DNA from: Halocafeteria seosinensis
Lineage: Eukaryota > Sar > Bigyra > Bicosoecida
Length of the DNA: 15,701 bases
Direction: 5' to 3'
Assembly (NCBI GenBank): GCA_001687465.1
Contig: LVLI01000277.1
Span: forward strand, 64,001-79,701
How positions within the stretch are numbered: position 1 is the first letter of the stretch; every line of letters begins with the position of its first letter. Below are positions 1 through 7,675 of the stretch, piece by piece. Position numbers and translations under genes: made by a program. The notes beneath the pieces are model-generated. The model was not told the DNA's origin. It worked only from the letters and a program-made list of their open reading frames with translations, and did not search any database.

Positions 1-635
1 TCTTATCGTTTGCACATCGACGAGAGACTATATGCAGTCATATCCTCATTATTATCCGTAAATCTGACGCACAGATCGCGGTACAAGTGTGCAATATCTA
101 GTACGTTTACGCTGAACTTTTCTTTTCCATCGACCACGGTGTGAAGCTAAAGGAAGGTGGCGTCGTTCTGTTCCTGACAGGAACAAAATAGTTAGCATTC
201 AATCAATTCACGGAATTCGGCTCCCATTCTACTCCACCAAATTACTCCATACCTCATACTGCAATCGCATGTTGCATGAAACAGCATCTAGACTTTGTGA
301 AGCTCGTTGTGAAGTAGCAATGGGATGTGAAAAGGGCGAGTCGCGATAGTGTGAGTTGATATAGTGATTGATTCACTAACTGAGACAATACCATGTTATC
401 CCTTTAATGAACTGCATCATCAAGAAAGTGTACCACCTTGGAAGAGGGAAAGAGCTAACTTGCGAATACCTGATTCTGGATCTGTGAACTGGCTGTCATA
501 TACACCTGGTAGGTTCAGCTGCCGATAACAAATTGGAAGAAAACTCGCATCTAGCTGGCTCTTAAGAGTTCAACGTCTCAGGAGAGGAAGTCTCCACAGT
601 GCAACTTTACAAACTAACTCTATTCCTATTCGATA
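1..635. other. Leading non-coding stretch
   Basis: I see no open frame of useful length, RNA gene or repeat here. The last part presumably holds the promoter and 5' UTR of the archaemetzincin gene that starts at 636, but no recognisable TATA box or other motif stands out. A gene whose exons lie mostly outside the window could end here unseen. Confidence 0.5.
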
Positions 636-1208
636 ATGGCGATGCCAACGAGACGAAACTTGCAAGTGGTTCCCTTGGGCGAAGTTCCCAGGGAAATCTT
701 AGAAGCTGTCGCAGAATTCATACCTGGAAAGATTTCGTACGTCACGAGCGCGACCATAGGCGACCGGAAGCTGATTCCCCGGAGCGCGTACAACAGCCGC
801 AGGAAACAGTATAAATCCATAGAATTGCGCCACTTTTTGAAAGCCCTTCCTCGAAATGGAGACGAGGTCCTCGCACTCACAGGAGTTGATATTTACACGA
901 AAGACTACGACTTCATATTCGGCCAGTCAGATTGTCCCGGAACAACGGCGGTTGTCTCCTACTATCGTCTGGAGGATGAAGCCGAAGAAGGAGACCATGA
1001 CACTCTCGTGCAACGGATTAAGAATGTATGCCTCCATGAGACGGGGCATCTACATGGTCTGAAACATTGCCAATTTAGTGAATGCATCATGAAGTTCGCT
1101 GATTGTCCGGAGGACGTTGATGACAAGACAACAGAGTTCTGCCCCAAATGCCAAGGGAAGCTGAGAGCTCGGGCGAGAGCGTCGATGAGGCGAGTGAATC
1201 GTAGATGA
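636..1208 (+). CDS. Archaemetzincin-like zinc metallopeptidase
   Basis: This encodes a 190-residue protein that I recognise as an archaemetzincin, a metzincin-clan zinc peptidase found in archaea and many eukaryotes (AMZ1/AMZ2 in vertebrates). The zinc site HETGHLHGLKHC lies at residues 134-145: His134, His138 and His144 would bind catalytic zinc and Glu135 would act as the general base. It is followed by the family's cysteine signature, C145-x4-C150-x-M152, then C169-P-K-C172 and K-L, which forms a second structural zinc site. The N-terminus (V-P-L-G-E-V-P around residues 11-18) and the segment with FGQ...AVVS-x-YRL (about 94-112) also fit the family. Length matches compact archaeal-type members. 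The ATG has A at -3 and G at +4. No signal peptide is visible, so it is probably cytosolic. Physiological substrates of the family are poorly known. It has no obvious functional link to its neighbours. Confidence 0.92.
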   Translation: MAMPTRRNLQVVPLGEVPREILEAVAEFIPGKISYVTSATIGDRKLIPRSAYNSRRKQYKSIELRHFLKALPRNGDEVLALTGVDIYTKDYDFIFGQSDCPGTTAVVSYYRLEDEAEEGDHDTLVQRIKNVCLHETGHLHGLKHCQFSECIMKFADCPEDVDDKTTEFCPKCQGKLRARARASMRRVNRR

Positions 1209-2271
1209 AAGGTGTAGTACCAGAAGAATGGAGTCTCGAACATTGGGAGAACCGATTCCAATGCTGTAGATTCTGCCAGAGCTACGCAAGGCGCTTTTGG
1301 TTTTTCAAGTTCACTTGCACAAGGAGGCTGAGAAATCCAGTTCTGGCTATTCTGGAACAGTCTCAGTCCACATTCCTCATGTCCCCACTTGTTCGTGACT
1401 AACTTCGTGAGCACTGTCGTTCACTTGGCGTTGCCATGTCGCACATCGATCTACATCAAATAGCGCGCTCTACGAATGACACTGCTAGTTTTCTCGGGCT
1501 GACAAGTCTAAGGGACACGTATTTCCCCCCGGCGTGAGCGTTTCCCATTTCGTCACCATTGTAAATACGCGGATATACGGTCAAATGTGAGCTCATAGTT
1601 GGACCAATAAGTCACTGAACTAGTTCAGCAACTTTAGGTTTAGGCTTCATCTTCATCTTGTATGTACTGTTTTCATCAGGAGACGGAGGACCGTGTACCC
1701 CAGATCAGGCTTCGAGAGCTCAGGAACTTACATTTACTGCACCCGCTGCAGAGCCGGATACGGGCATAGAAAATTTGCTGCGAGTCACTGACTACATGTA
1801 TGCTTCCGTAGGGGTTGGATATGTTCATTTTCACACTCGCGGCAAAGAAAAAATTGTCTTATTGAAGTTGTCCCCGCATAATGAAACCTTTATTGCTGAA
1901 GATGACACTGTTGTTGAAAGATCCTCTCCGTCGACATAACGATAACAGGTGGAAATGCTGAACTATCGGTGAGCAACTGAAAAAAGTGAGTGAGAACCAT
2001 CAAGGTAATGGGCATTAATTAACGAATGGATTCCGACCTGTGCGGGATCTTTCTGTTGTCGAAGAAATGTCCACACAGCGCAATGGGAAGCCATAACCCA
2101 CGTTTACAGGGCTAGACACCCTCCCATAGTGCTTGCTTTTGTAGCGGTGTCACTAACAAATTTACTCGCGTGTATGCGTATCCTCCAGGACAGGCTACCA
2201 CTCGGTCGCAAAGCCACAAGCACCTGAACCAGAAGCACGCGCCAGGCATTTCTTGACTTTGAACGAACAAT
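1209..2271. other. Intergenic stretch between peptidase and kinase
   Basis: Apart from a doubtful 93-codon frame at 1658-1939, I see no supported feature in these roughly 1060 bases. The open minus-strand frame covering 962-1414 is mostly antisense to the archaemetzincin gene. The last 150 bases before 2272 should hold the kinase promoter and 5' UTR, but I find no distinctive motif. Confidence 0.5.
1658..1939 (+). CDS. Hypothetical small protein, doubtful
   Basis: A 93-codon frame with no family I recognise. The middle part (PDTGIENLLRVTDYMY, then VGYVHFHTRGKEKIVLLKL) alternates hydrophobic and charged residues in a way that could be a genuine beta-strand-rich domain fragment. The N-terminus is not a convincing signal peptide and the start context (ttgtATG) is poor. 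It could be an exon of a gene with introns, a decayed fragment, or chance. Nothing in the surroundings supports a role. Confidence 0.2.
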   Translation: MYVLFSSGDGGPCTPDQASRAQELTFTAPAAEPDTGIENLLRVTDYMYASVGVGYVHFHTRGKEKIVLLKLSPHNETFIAEDDTVVERSSPST

Positions 2272-4257
2272 ATGCCAGGGCCACTTAAGAAAGATGGGAC
2301 ACCCGACATGCGCTATGCTGCCAACCGCGGTGGAGGAGGAAGTGCCTCTCGAGGAAGTGGAGGAACTCCAAGAACAGGAGGAGGTGGTGGAGGAGCTGGG
2401 GGCGGCCGCATTCGGAATAACGGGAAGCCAGACATGAGATACAAAGCCAACTGGGAAGCTGCCGCTTCTAGAGCACCCCAGCCTTCATCGATGGCAAACC
2501 GCCCAACTGATTTCACGTCAATCCGACGAAAAGCGGACGGGACACCTGATAGGCGATACGCAGAGATTCGCGACGCCTCTGCTGGCCTTTGGGATCTTCT
2601 CTCGCCGACTAGGGATCCGTCTACTCATTCTCAATCCGGAAGCAAAACGAGAAAAGACGGCGAACCCGATATGCGATTTCGGGAAAACAAAGACGGCGCT
2701 GCTGGTTCCTCGTTTTCTCCAGCCAAAAACCCGGAAAGGCAGCCACCGAGGACGAAGAAGAACGGGGAACCAGATATGAGGTGCAAGGAGAACTGGAACG
2801 ATGCCCCTCCATCTCCGTGTGGTCCCAAAACGAAGAGTGGGACACCGGATATGCGATACAAGGAGAACTGGACCAACGCATCTGCGGCTCCGCCTGGTCC
2901 CAAAACGAAGAGTGGAAAACCGGATATGCGATACAAGGCTAATTGGCCCGGGCTCCGAAATTGCAAGGCTGGTGACCCGGAGGTACGCAAACGGAGGGCA
3001 AGAGTAGCAGCTGCCAACTTAGAAGAGAGCCCTCCTGAGGATCTACCCCGTAAGAAAAACGGCGCACCCGATATGCGCTTTAAAATTTGTAGAGATTACG
3101 TCAAGGAGCACCCGGAAGAACTTCCTGCCAATCGAGGGCAGCAGTACTGGGAGGAACGTCTTCAGGACGAGCATTTCTGGGACGCTGTAAGCCAACTGGT
3201 CCAAGAGGAGTCCTTTGGGTTCTTGGATCGGTTTGACGACAAAGATGATCGGGAGTCAACTGAGACTGAGGAGGAAGAGGGCGACCACCGGGAGAAAGTG
3301 GAGACGGGCGCAGGAGAATCGCAGCCGTTCGATCGTTTGAGTATTCCGGAGTACTCGAAAGCCTATATAGAAAAGATGGTAGAAGACGGAGAACTAGTAG
3401 GTCAGGGTGGTTTTGGTCAAGTATTCAGATGCTGCACCGGTGGACGAGAATGTGCCGTAAAGTTACTGAGCGATGTAACTTTGAACAAACCAGCAAAACG
3501 GAAGTTTCTTGGAGAGCTCCGGACCATGGAAAAACTGAGAAGCTGCAAACAAGTTGTCGATGTCATCGCGTATTGTACTGATCCCGTCGCAATCGTCATG
3601 GAATACTTACCTCTTGGTAGCATGGCATATGTGCTTTACGACGACGAGGATCCTGAACATGAAGCCCATCTGGCTTTGGGGTCGTGTAGACACCGAATAG
3701 CCCTTGATGTTGCGCTAGGGATGCAAGAGCTCCACCGTCAGAAGATAGTTCACCTCGACTTGAAGCCTGAAAATGTATTGATTACTGGTGGATACGGGGC
3801 AAAAGTATCAGACTTTGGCACTGCTTACCTACGCGGCCGCACGACCACCCAATCCAATGCTACGCGAGAGGCTAACCATGACAACTTATACATTGGGACC
3901 CTAGCGTACATGGCGCCAGAGCGCTGGGATCCAAAAGGTATATTGGAGATGTCAAAGTCCTTTGAGGCACTGTCTAAAGCGGACTCCTATAGTTTCGGTA
4001 TCCTCCTGAATGAACTTCTGGTCGAAGAGGAACCATTCAGCTCCCTCATGGCGACTGGGTGTGACGTAGAGACTTTGAAAGATGTTGTGGGCAAGGGCGA
4101 GCGCCCTGAGATGTCGGGCAATTTACCTCTTCATCTGAAAGAGCTAATCCAGGACTGTTGGAACGGTGACCCAAAAGCCCGTCCAAGTTTCGAGCAAATT
4201 GTTTCCAGGCTAAAGAAGCCTCACTTGTTTCCCAATTTTATTAATATCGATGCGTAG
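2272..4257 (+). CDS. Protein kinase with N-terminal PDMRY-type motif array
   Basis: A 661-residue intronless gene. Residues 1-275 hold nine copies of a basic 14-residue motif, K-x-x-G-x-P-D-M-R-[YF]-[KR]-x-N-[WRK], separated by Gly-, Ser- and Pro-rich linkers (glycine-rich at 20-46). Residues 276-350 form a charged, acidic linker rich in Glu and Asp. A complete protein kinase domain follows, about 365-655: glycine loop GQGGFGQV at 377-384, A-V-K with Lys397, catalytic loop H-L-D-L-K-P-E-N at 494-501 (Asp496), D-F-G at 514-516, A-P-E at 548-550 and D-S-Y-S-F-G-I after it. All catalytic residues are present, so it should be active on Ser/Thr (or dual) substrates. The HLDLKPEN form and overall style resemble tyrosine-kinase-like (TKL) kinases, which is a family-level inference. 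There is no signal peptide or transmembrane segment, so it is cytosolic or nuclear. The ATG has A at -3. The function of the motif array is unknown; DNA or protein binding is possible. Confidence 0.93.
   Translation: MPGPLKKDGTPDMRYAANRGGGGSASRGSGGTPRTGGGGGGAGGGRIRNNGKPDMRYKANWEAAASRAPQPSSMANRPTDFTSIRRKADGTPDRRYAEIRDASAGLWDLLSPTRDPSTHSQSGSKTRKDGEPDMRFRENKDGAAGSSFSPAKNPERQPPRTKKNGEPDMRCKENWNDAPPSPCGPKTKSGTPDMRYKENWTNASAAPPGPKTKSGKPDMRYKANWPGLRNCKAGDPEVRKRRARVAAANLEESPPEDLPRKKNGAPDMRFKICRDYVKEHPEELPANRGQQYWEERLQDEHFWDAVSQLVQEESFGFLDRFDDKDDRESTETEEEEGDHREKVETGAGESQPFDRLSIPEYSKAYIEKMVEDGELVGQGGFGQVFRCCTGGRECAVKLLSDVTLNKPAKRKFLGELRTMEKLRSCKQVVDVIAYCTDPVAIVMEYLPLGSMAYVLYDDEDPEHEAHLALGSCRHRIALDVALGMQELHRQKIVHLDLKPENVLITGGYGAKVSDFGTAYLRGRTTTQSNATREANHDNLYIGTLAYMAPERWDPKGILEMSKSFEALSKADSYSFGILLNELLVEEEPFSSLMATGCDVETLKDVVGKGERPEMSGNLPLHLKELIQDCWNGDPKARPSFEQIVSRLKKPHLFPNFINIDA
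2287..3093 (+). repeat. Nine-copy G-x-P-D-M-R motif array inside the kinase gene
   Basis: Copies lie at kinase residues 6-19, 48-61, 87-100, 127-140, 162-175, 187-200, 212-225, 231-244 and 261-274. Copies 6 and 7 are the most alike (both begin T-K-S-G and end K-[EA]-N-W, with near-identical linkers G-P-K), suggesting recent duplication. Copy 3 has R for M (PDRRY), copy 8 is degenerate (DPEVRK), and copy 9 loses the Asn. The motif recurs with irregular spacing of 25-42 residues, so the conserved piece is the short peptide and not a long unit. I have seen similar motifs in uncharacterised eukaryotic proteins but know no assigned function. Confidence 0.88.
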
Positions 4258-5515
4258 TAAGGTAATTCCAATTCCTCCGTACATAATGTATTGTACGCTG
4301 ATGCTCATGTAATACGCACTTGCGCGTTGTCGAAGCAAAAACTATCGGACAACTAAAATAATACACTTTTTGGAATTCCAGAATTCAGACAGTGTCCATT
4401 GTGATTCCATGTAGCTACTGTACTATCCCACAACCTGCCACATGGAACTGTGTCAAACTCACATCCAACGCATATCAGGAATTGTGGGGCTGTGTCATTT
4501 TGTTCTGCCGTCTATGTTACGGTATGCTAAGAAATCGTAAGCCTCTCCAGCTCCACTTCACTTGCAAGTCTCTCAACTTCCTGGCTTCACTACGTCGTCC
4601 CTTTGTGGAGTTGAATGTCCACCCGAAATATATGCTTCAACTACAAGGACATAAAGCATATTGAATGATTCATATTCCTATCTCGTCCTGGGATGCCATA
4701 AGTAGTCTGGACGCGGGGTGATGCTGCTGGACCACTACCAGTACAGTGTTAATCCCTAAAAAGAAACGCTAACTGTTTCCATCGTCTTTTGGTGTTGTTT
4801 TGTGGTCATGCAACTGTCGATACTCGTAGTATGCTGGGTGATGCCGGTTTAGCAATCTGGACTTGGTTTTCGGTATTGGATGGCGGCTGTACTACCACAT
4901 TCTGGTCGAGCTCTGCAAGGGAACTGAAAGTTAATTGATGCCAGCATGTGCATGAATGAAAAACTCTGTGTACGTCTAACACTAGGTTTCTCGATATGTG
5001 GTTCCTTATTTGCTAGCATACGGGTCTTGCAGGGATGAACTTGTCAACGATGGTGGAGTCGCGGGCATCTCCGACTTTGAGAGCGAAATCAAATGACGCA
5101 TTATTTTGCCTCTACAGCCTACAAATGCTCAATTATTTTCTCTCCTAGGAATTCAAGGTGGCTTATTCTATATTTGCCAAACAACAAGTGCTGTGGCGAG
5201 AGGATCCCGAGTTCAGGTGACATGGAAGCCGAAGGGTGCGTTCGGAAGCCATCGTACCATGCGTTTGTACCGCATCGTTCGTCGTTTGAAGACTACGGGT
5301 TCCAGCTGGTTAATTTCGTAGTGGCTAGCGCTATTTTACTGCTGTCCTACTTCTCATGGCTGTTGAAACCTACGGCAATGCATGATCGTGGCCAGGATTC
5401 CGAAGCAGTCATCCGAATTAGTGAGTGTTTCCGGACTACCAAGGTACCAGGGTTCAACCGTATAGGCCTACTCAACAAAACCCAGAGGTATTCCGTCAGG
5501 GTTGTGACATAGTAA
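4258..5515. other. Long stretch without a supported gene
   Basis: Two frames were considered. One at 4392-4664 (90 codons) has an unbiased, cysteine-rich composition typical of chance. One at 5093-5512 (139 codons) contains a plausible membrane segment (LVNFVVASAILLLSYFSWLL, coded around 5310-5370) and ends three bases before copy A of the repeat-protein family. It has no recognisable domain and overlaps another open frame, so I do not call it a gene. The block shared upstream of copies B, C and E is absent here. Confidence 0.45.
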
Positions 5516-6838
5516 ATGACTTTAGCGGGGCTATATGTTTTATGCTCTCCTTGCTCAGCCGCAGACTTACGTGCTGCTATAATAAGTGGAAATGAATCTT
5601 GCTTTCACTATACTCAGGATATGAAGCGGTTTGAAATGACCTGTAAGGGACTGCTATGGAATGACCACGGTTATACAATAGAAGATTTCCTTTCTCTTGG
5701 TCCGAATGAAGTGTTCGATGGTGGTGGTGCAGCGGGGAACATAATCGACTGAAGTGGAGTCCAAGACTTTGCGGGGTTGATAAGCGTTAAAGACGAAGTT
5801 GATACACTTTCTGAAGCTCCTTTTATTTGCAACGTCCATGTGAGGAACGGAGCGACGGGACTCCGGGGTGGCTTCGTAGTTCGAAACAGCCAGCGATTCT
5901 TCGTAGTAGATTCATGTAGTTCTTCTGGAAGCATCACCGATACTTTCTCTGCCGGAATTTCTGGATGGCGGAGTGGTTTTGAGGGTGGGCAAATAAAGAT
6001 AACCAATTCATACTCAACGGCACAGGCAGGGGTGAAACTGGAGATGCAACAGGTTCAATGTACATTAGAAATACGTACGCATCTGGAATAGTTTCAGGAA
6101 GTGACGTTGGAGGGATCATAGGGCATATAGGGGCTACTTTAAGTGGGGTCATTGAAGTCAAATACTCCGTATACAACGGCGGCGACACTGGAAGAACTCC
6201 ACTAGTAGGACTGGACGAAGACAACAGGCTTGCAAATACTTCCGGAGGGAATACTGGAGAACTGACTGAGATCCAGGGGACTCTTTATCAGTTTCAGGGA
6301 CGTCAAGTGTGGTTAGATGATGTATGGGCTGTCAAAGAGGACAGTGATGACGATGGAACTGAGTTGCCCATTTTACGTTTCCAGTTGCCGAGCTTCACTG
6401 CTTCACCAACGTCGTCAGCAACACGTTCAGCATCGACCACAGGGACGGCAATCTGCACGAGCAGTCCATCGCCCAGCAGGACACCAACTTTTTCGAAGAG
6501 TCCGACCACGACAACCAGCCCTACATCGACAAGAACTTCTACTACTACATTGACAAGCACTTCTACTACTTACATCGACAAGAACTTCTACTGCTACCTC
6601 GACAAGGACTCCTACACCCACAGAGTCAAGCACCGGGACCGCAACTTCTACGCCCTTGACGAAGTCTGGATCGCCCTCTCCCACTAGCAGCTCAACATGT
6701 ACGCTCACTCACACAGCGACACCAACGAATACAAAATTACTCTCATTTGTTCTGACACCAACTGCTTCAAGAACGACCACAACTAGCCCACAGCCCATGG
6801 GCTGTATTGACCTAACAAGCTCCAATCCCCATGGCTGA
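5516..6838 (+). pseudogene. Copy A: decayed GLUG-like repeat secreted protein
   Basis: The frame from 5516 starts with a short hydrophobic leader, then the family N-module (ADLRAAIISGNESCFHYT...FEMTC) and F-D-G. It is broken by an in-frame TGA at 5750-5752. The same frame resumes with LSEAPFICNVHVRNGATGLRGGF and the first GLUG-like repeat. After NSYSTAQAG (about 6028) several repeats present in B and C are missing and the frame shifts, resuming near 6020-6058 with RNTYASGIVSG and the cap region (LYQFQGRQVWLDDVWAV, then LPILRFQLP). A long Ser/Thr/Pro tail follows and is frameshifted again by one extra base near 6570, after which a Thr/Ser-rich frame runs to the stop at 6838. The usual K-R-S-V tail is not seen. 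One stop, one internal deletion with frameshift and one indel make a functional product unlikely. It is the most divergent copy, so it may once have been a separate paralogue. Confidence 0.85.
6522..6618 (+). repeat. 24-bp minisatellite coding for Thr/Ser tail
   Basis: Four consecutive units of the form TACATCGACAAGAACTTCTA plus four more bases lie at about 6522-6545, 6546-6570, 6571-6594 and 6595-6618. Three are 24 bp; the second is 25 bp because of an extra T, and this single base throws copy A's Thr/Ser-rich tail out of frame. In the intended frame the unit codes for an octapeptide of Thr and Ser with one Arg or Leu, the sort of stretch that becomes O-glycosylated stalk in secreted proteins. 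Confidence 0.75.
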
Positions 6839-7302
6839 ATTCTCTGTGAGTTAGCATTGCTCCTAGTATCCTTCTGCTGGGCCGGGAAAGCTCTTCGTCT
6901 ACGTAACTTGCAGAGCACTTTGGCTCGAAGTGCTTCCAGTGTACCAACTTCTTGGGGCGCTTCCTCCCCCTCTTGGATGCGAACCTCTACGGGCACTTCA
7001 CGGTCGTGCACCACCTTGTAGCCTCCACGAAGAATGGGATCCAATTTTCGGATTTGCTCGCTGTTTCCACCCTCGCCAGAATCGCCTTTATTGGCTTCTG
7101 ACGGCATCATCATCATCCCCCGGTCGTGGCCAGAGGCGGCACCGGCTCCGGCAGACATAGTAGAAGACATTCTATGCCTAGATTCAGGCGCTCCGCCCTG
7201 TGGAGCGTCGAAATAAGCGTTATTGGGCTCTGCCGCCGATTTTTGGTGAAGGGCGGCCGGGGAAAAAGCTGCACTTTTCGACATCACCCACTGCTTTTTC
7301 AC
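6709..7302 (-). CDS. Hypothetical minus-strand protein within the insertion
   Basis: A 197-codon frame on the minus strand. About the first 130 residues lie inside the inserted segment: an Ala/Ser/Met-rich start (with a run of four Met near residue 62), then a hydrophilic part with RKLDPILRGGYKVVHDREVP and G-E-E-A-P-Q-E-V. I do not recognise a family. This part looks more like real coding sequence than chance. The remainder, after LCKLRR, runs out of the insertion and is simply antisense to copy A's tail, so the natural C-terminus is missing or replaced. It is probably a gene fragment carried by the inserted element, and expression is unknown. Confidence 0.28.
   Translation of the reverse strand: MKKQWVMSKSAAFSPAALHQKSAAEPNNAYFDAPQGGAPESRHRMSSTMSAGAGAASGHDRGMMMMPSEANKGDSGEGGNSEQIRKLDPILRGGYKVVHDREVPVEVRIQEGEEAPQEVGTLEALRAKVLCKLRRRRAFPAQQKDTRSNANSQRIQPWGLELVRSIQPMGCGLVVVVLEAVGVRTNESNFVFVGVAV
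6791..6904 (+). repeat. Direct repeat, end of copy A (partner 10799-10914)
   Basis: This block, which includes the end of copy A and its 3' flank, is clearly homologous to 10799-10914. Shared runs include CCAATCCCCA, TGAATTCT, AGTATTGCTCCTAG-like sequence and the final GTCTACGT. It shows that the DNA downstream of A and of A' derives from one ancestral duplicated unit. The homology stops abruptly at GTCTACGT, where the inserted element begins. Confidence 0.8.
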
Positions 7303-7394
7303 ACTCTTTCTTTAGGGATCCCAGTAGACACTTCAATAAACTCTCTATACCATTTGTCAGATCGGCAATACACTCTGAATCAAGTAACGTAGAC
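6897..7394. mobile_element. Putative insertion with terminal inverted repeats
   Basis: The left end GTCTACGTAACTTG (6897-6910) is matched in inverted orientation by CAAGTAACGTAGAC (7381-7394), 13 of 14 bases. After a 3-base gap the match extends through another CAGAG. The equivalent place in the A'-C unit (10907-10914) goes straight from GTCTACGT into the sequence that here resumes at about 7395, so these roughly 498 bases are extra in the A-B unit. This fits a small non-autonomous DNA element or a captured fragment. No transposase is present and I see no clear target-site duplication. The site in A' keeps one GTCTACGT, so it could also be an excision scar. Confidence 0.45.
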
Positions 7395-7484
7395 TAACTT
7401 AAGGTTCATAAGTCATGAGTCCCGTACCAGTATTTCACACAGTGACTCACAAAAGCCGATTATTTTCCTTACCGCGGGGCGGTA

Positions 7485-7564
7485 TGTAGAGAGAAACATG
7501 TTGTTACGCACAAACATCACTTCCACACACTAACTGTTGCATTTGGATAATTCTTTATTCTTTC
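7485..7564 (+). promoter_or_regulatory. Conserved upstream block of copy B
   Basis: Begins with TGTAGAGAGAAACATG (7485-7500), identical at 11040 and 15438. It is followed by TGTTAC, a CACTTC...ACACACTAACTGTT stretch and GGATAATTCTT near 7545-7555. It ends about 110 bp before the ATG at 7676; the 16-base core ends 176 bp before it. Conservation among three copies whose further flanks have diverged points to a promoter and/or 5' UTR element. It is absent upstream of the decayed copies A and D. Confidence 0.55.
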
Positions 7565-7675
7565 TGCAACAACAATTCTTTCTGTGCTAAAGTAACGGCC
7601 ACCGGCAGCCCCGGAGGGCTACAAAGTGTTATGCATACATGTCATACAGTATATGAAATGGGAGAAGCATTTCGT

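Noticed and set aside
962-1414. 150-codon minus-strand frame opposite the archaemetzincin gene
   Set aside because: It is largely antisense to a well-supported gene, its composition is Ser/Leu/Cys-rich noise, and no domain is visible.
2631-3017. 128-codon minus-strand frame with repeats such as Y-R-I-S-G-x-P-L-F
   Set aside because: It is the antisense reading of the PDMRY motif array; the apparent repeats are mirror images of the kinase repeats.
4392-4664. 90-codon plus-strand frame
   Set aside because: Cys-rich unbiased composition, no domain and no conserved context.
5093-5512. 139-codon frame with a possible membrane segment, just upstream of copy A
   Set aside because: No recognisable domain, overlaps another open frame, and its composition is not clearly coding; kept only as a remark on the spacer.
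5750-5752. In-frame TGA in copy A as recoded codon (selenocysteine or altered code)
   Set aside because: The same copy also has a deletion and two frameshifts, and intact copy C and the kinase end with normal stops, so ordinary decay explains it.
6303-6708. Val-rich minus-strand frames
   Set aside because: Antisense of the Thr/Ser/Pro codons in copy A's tail; low-complexity artefacts.
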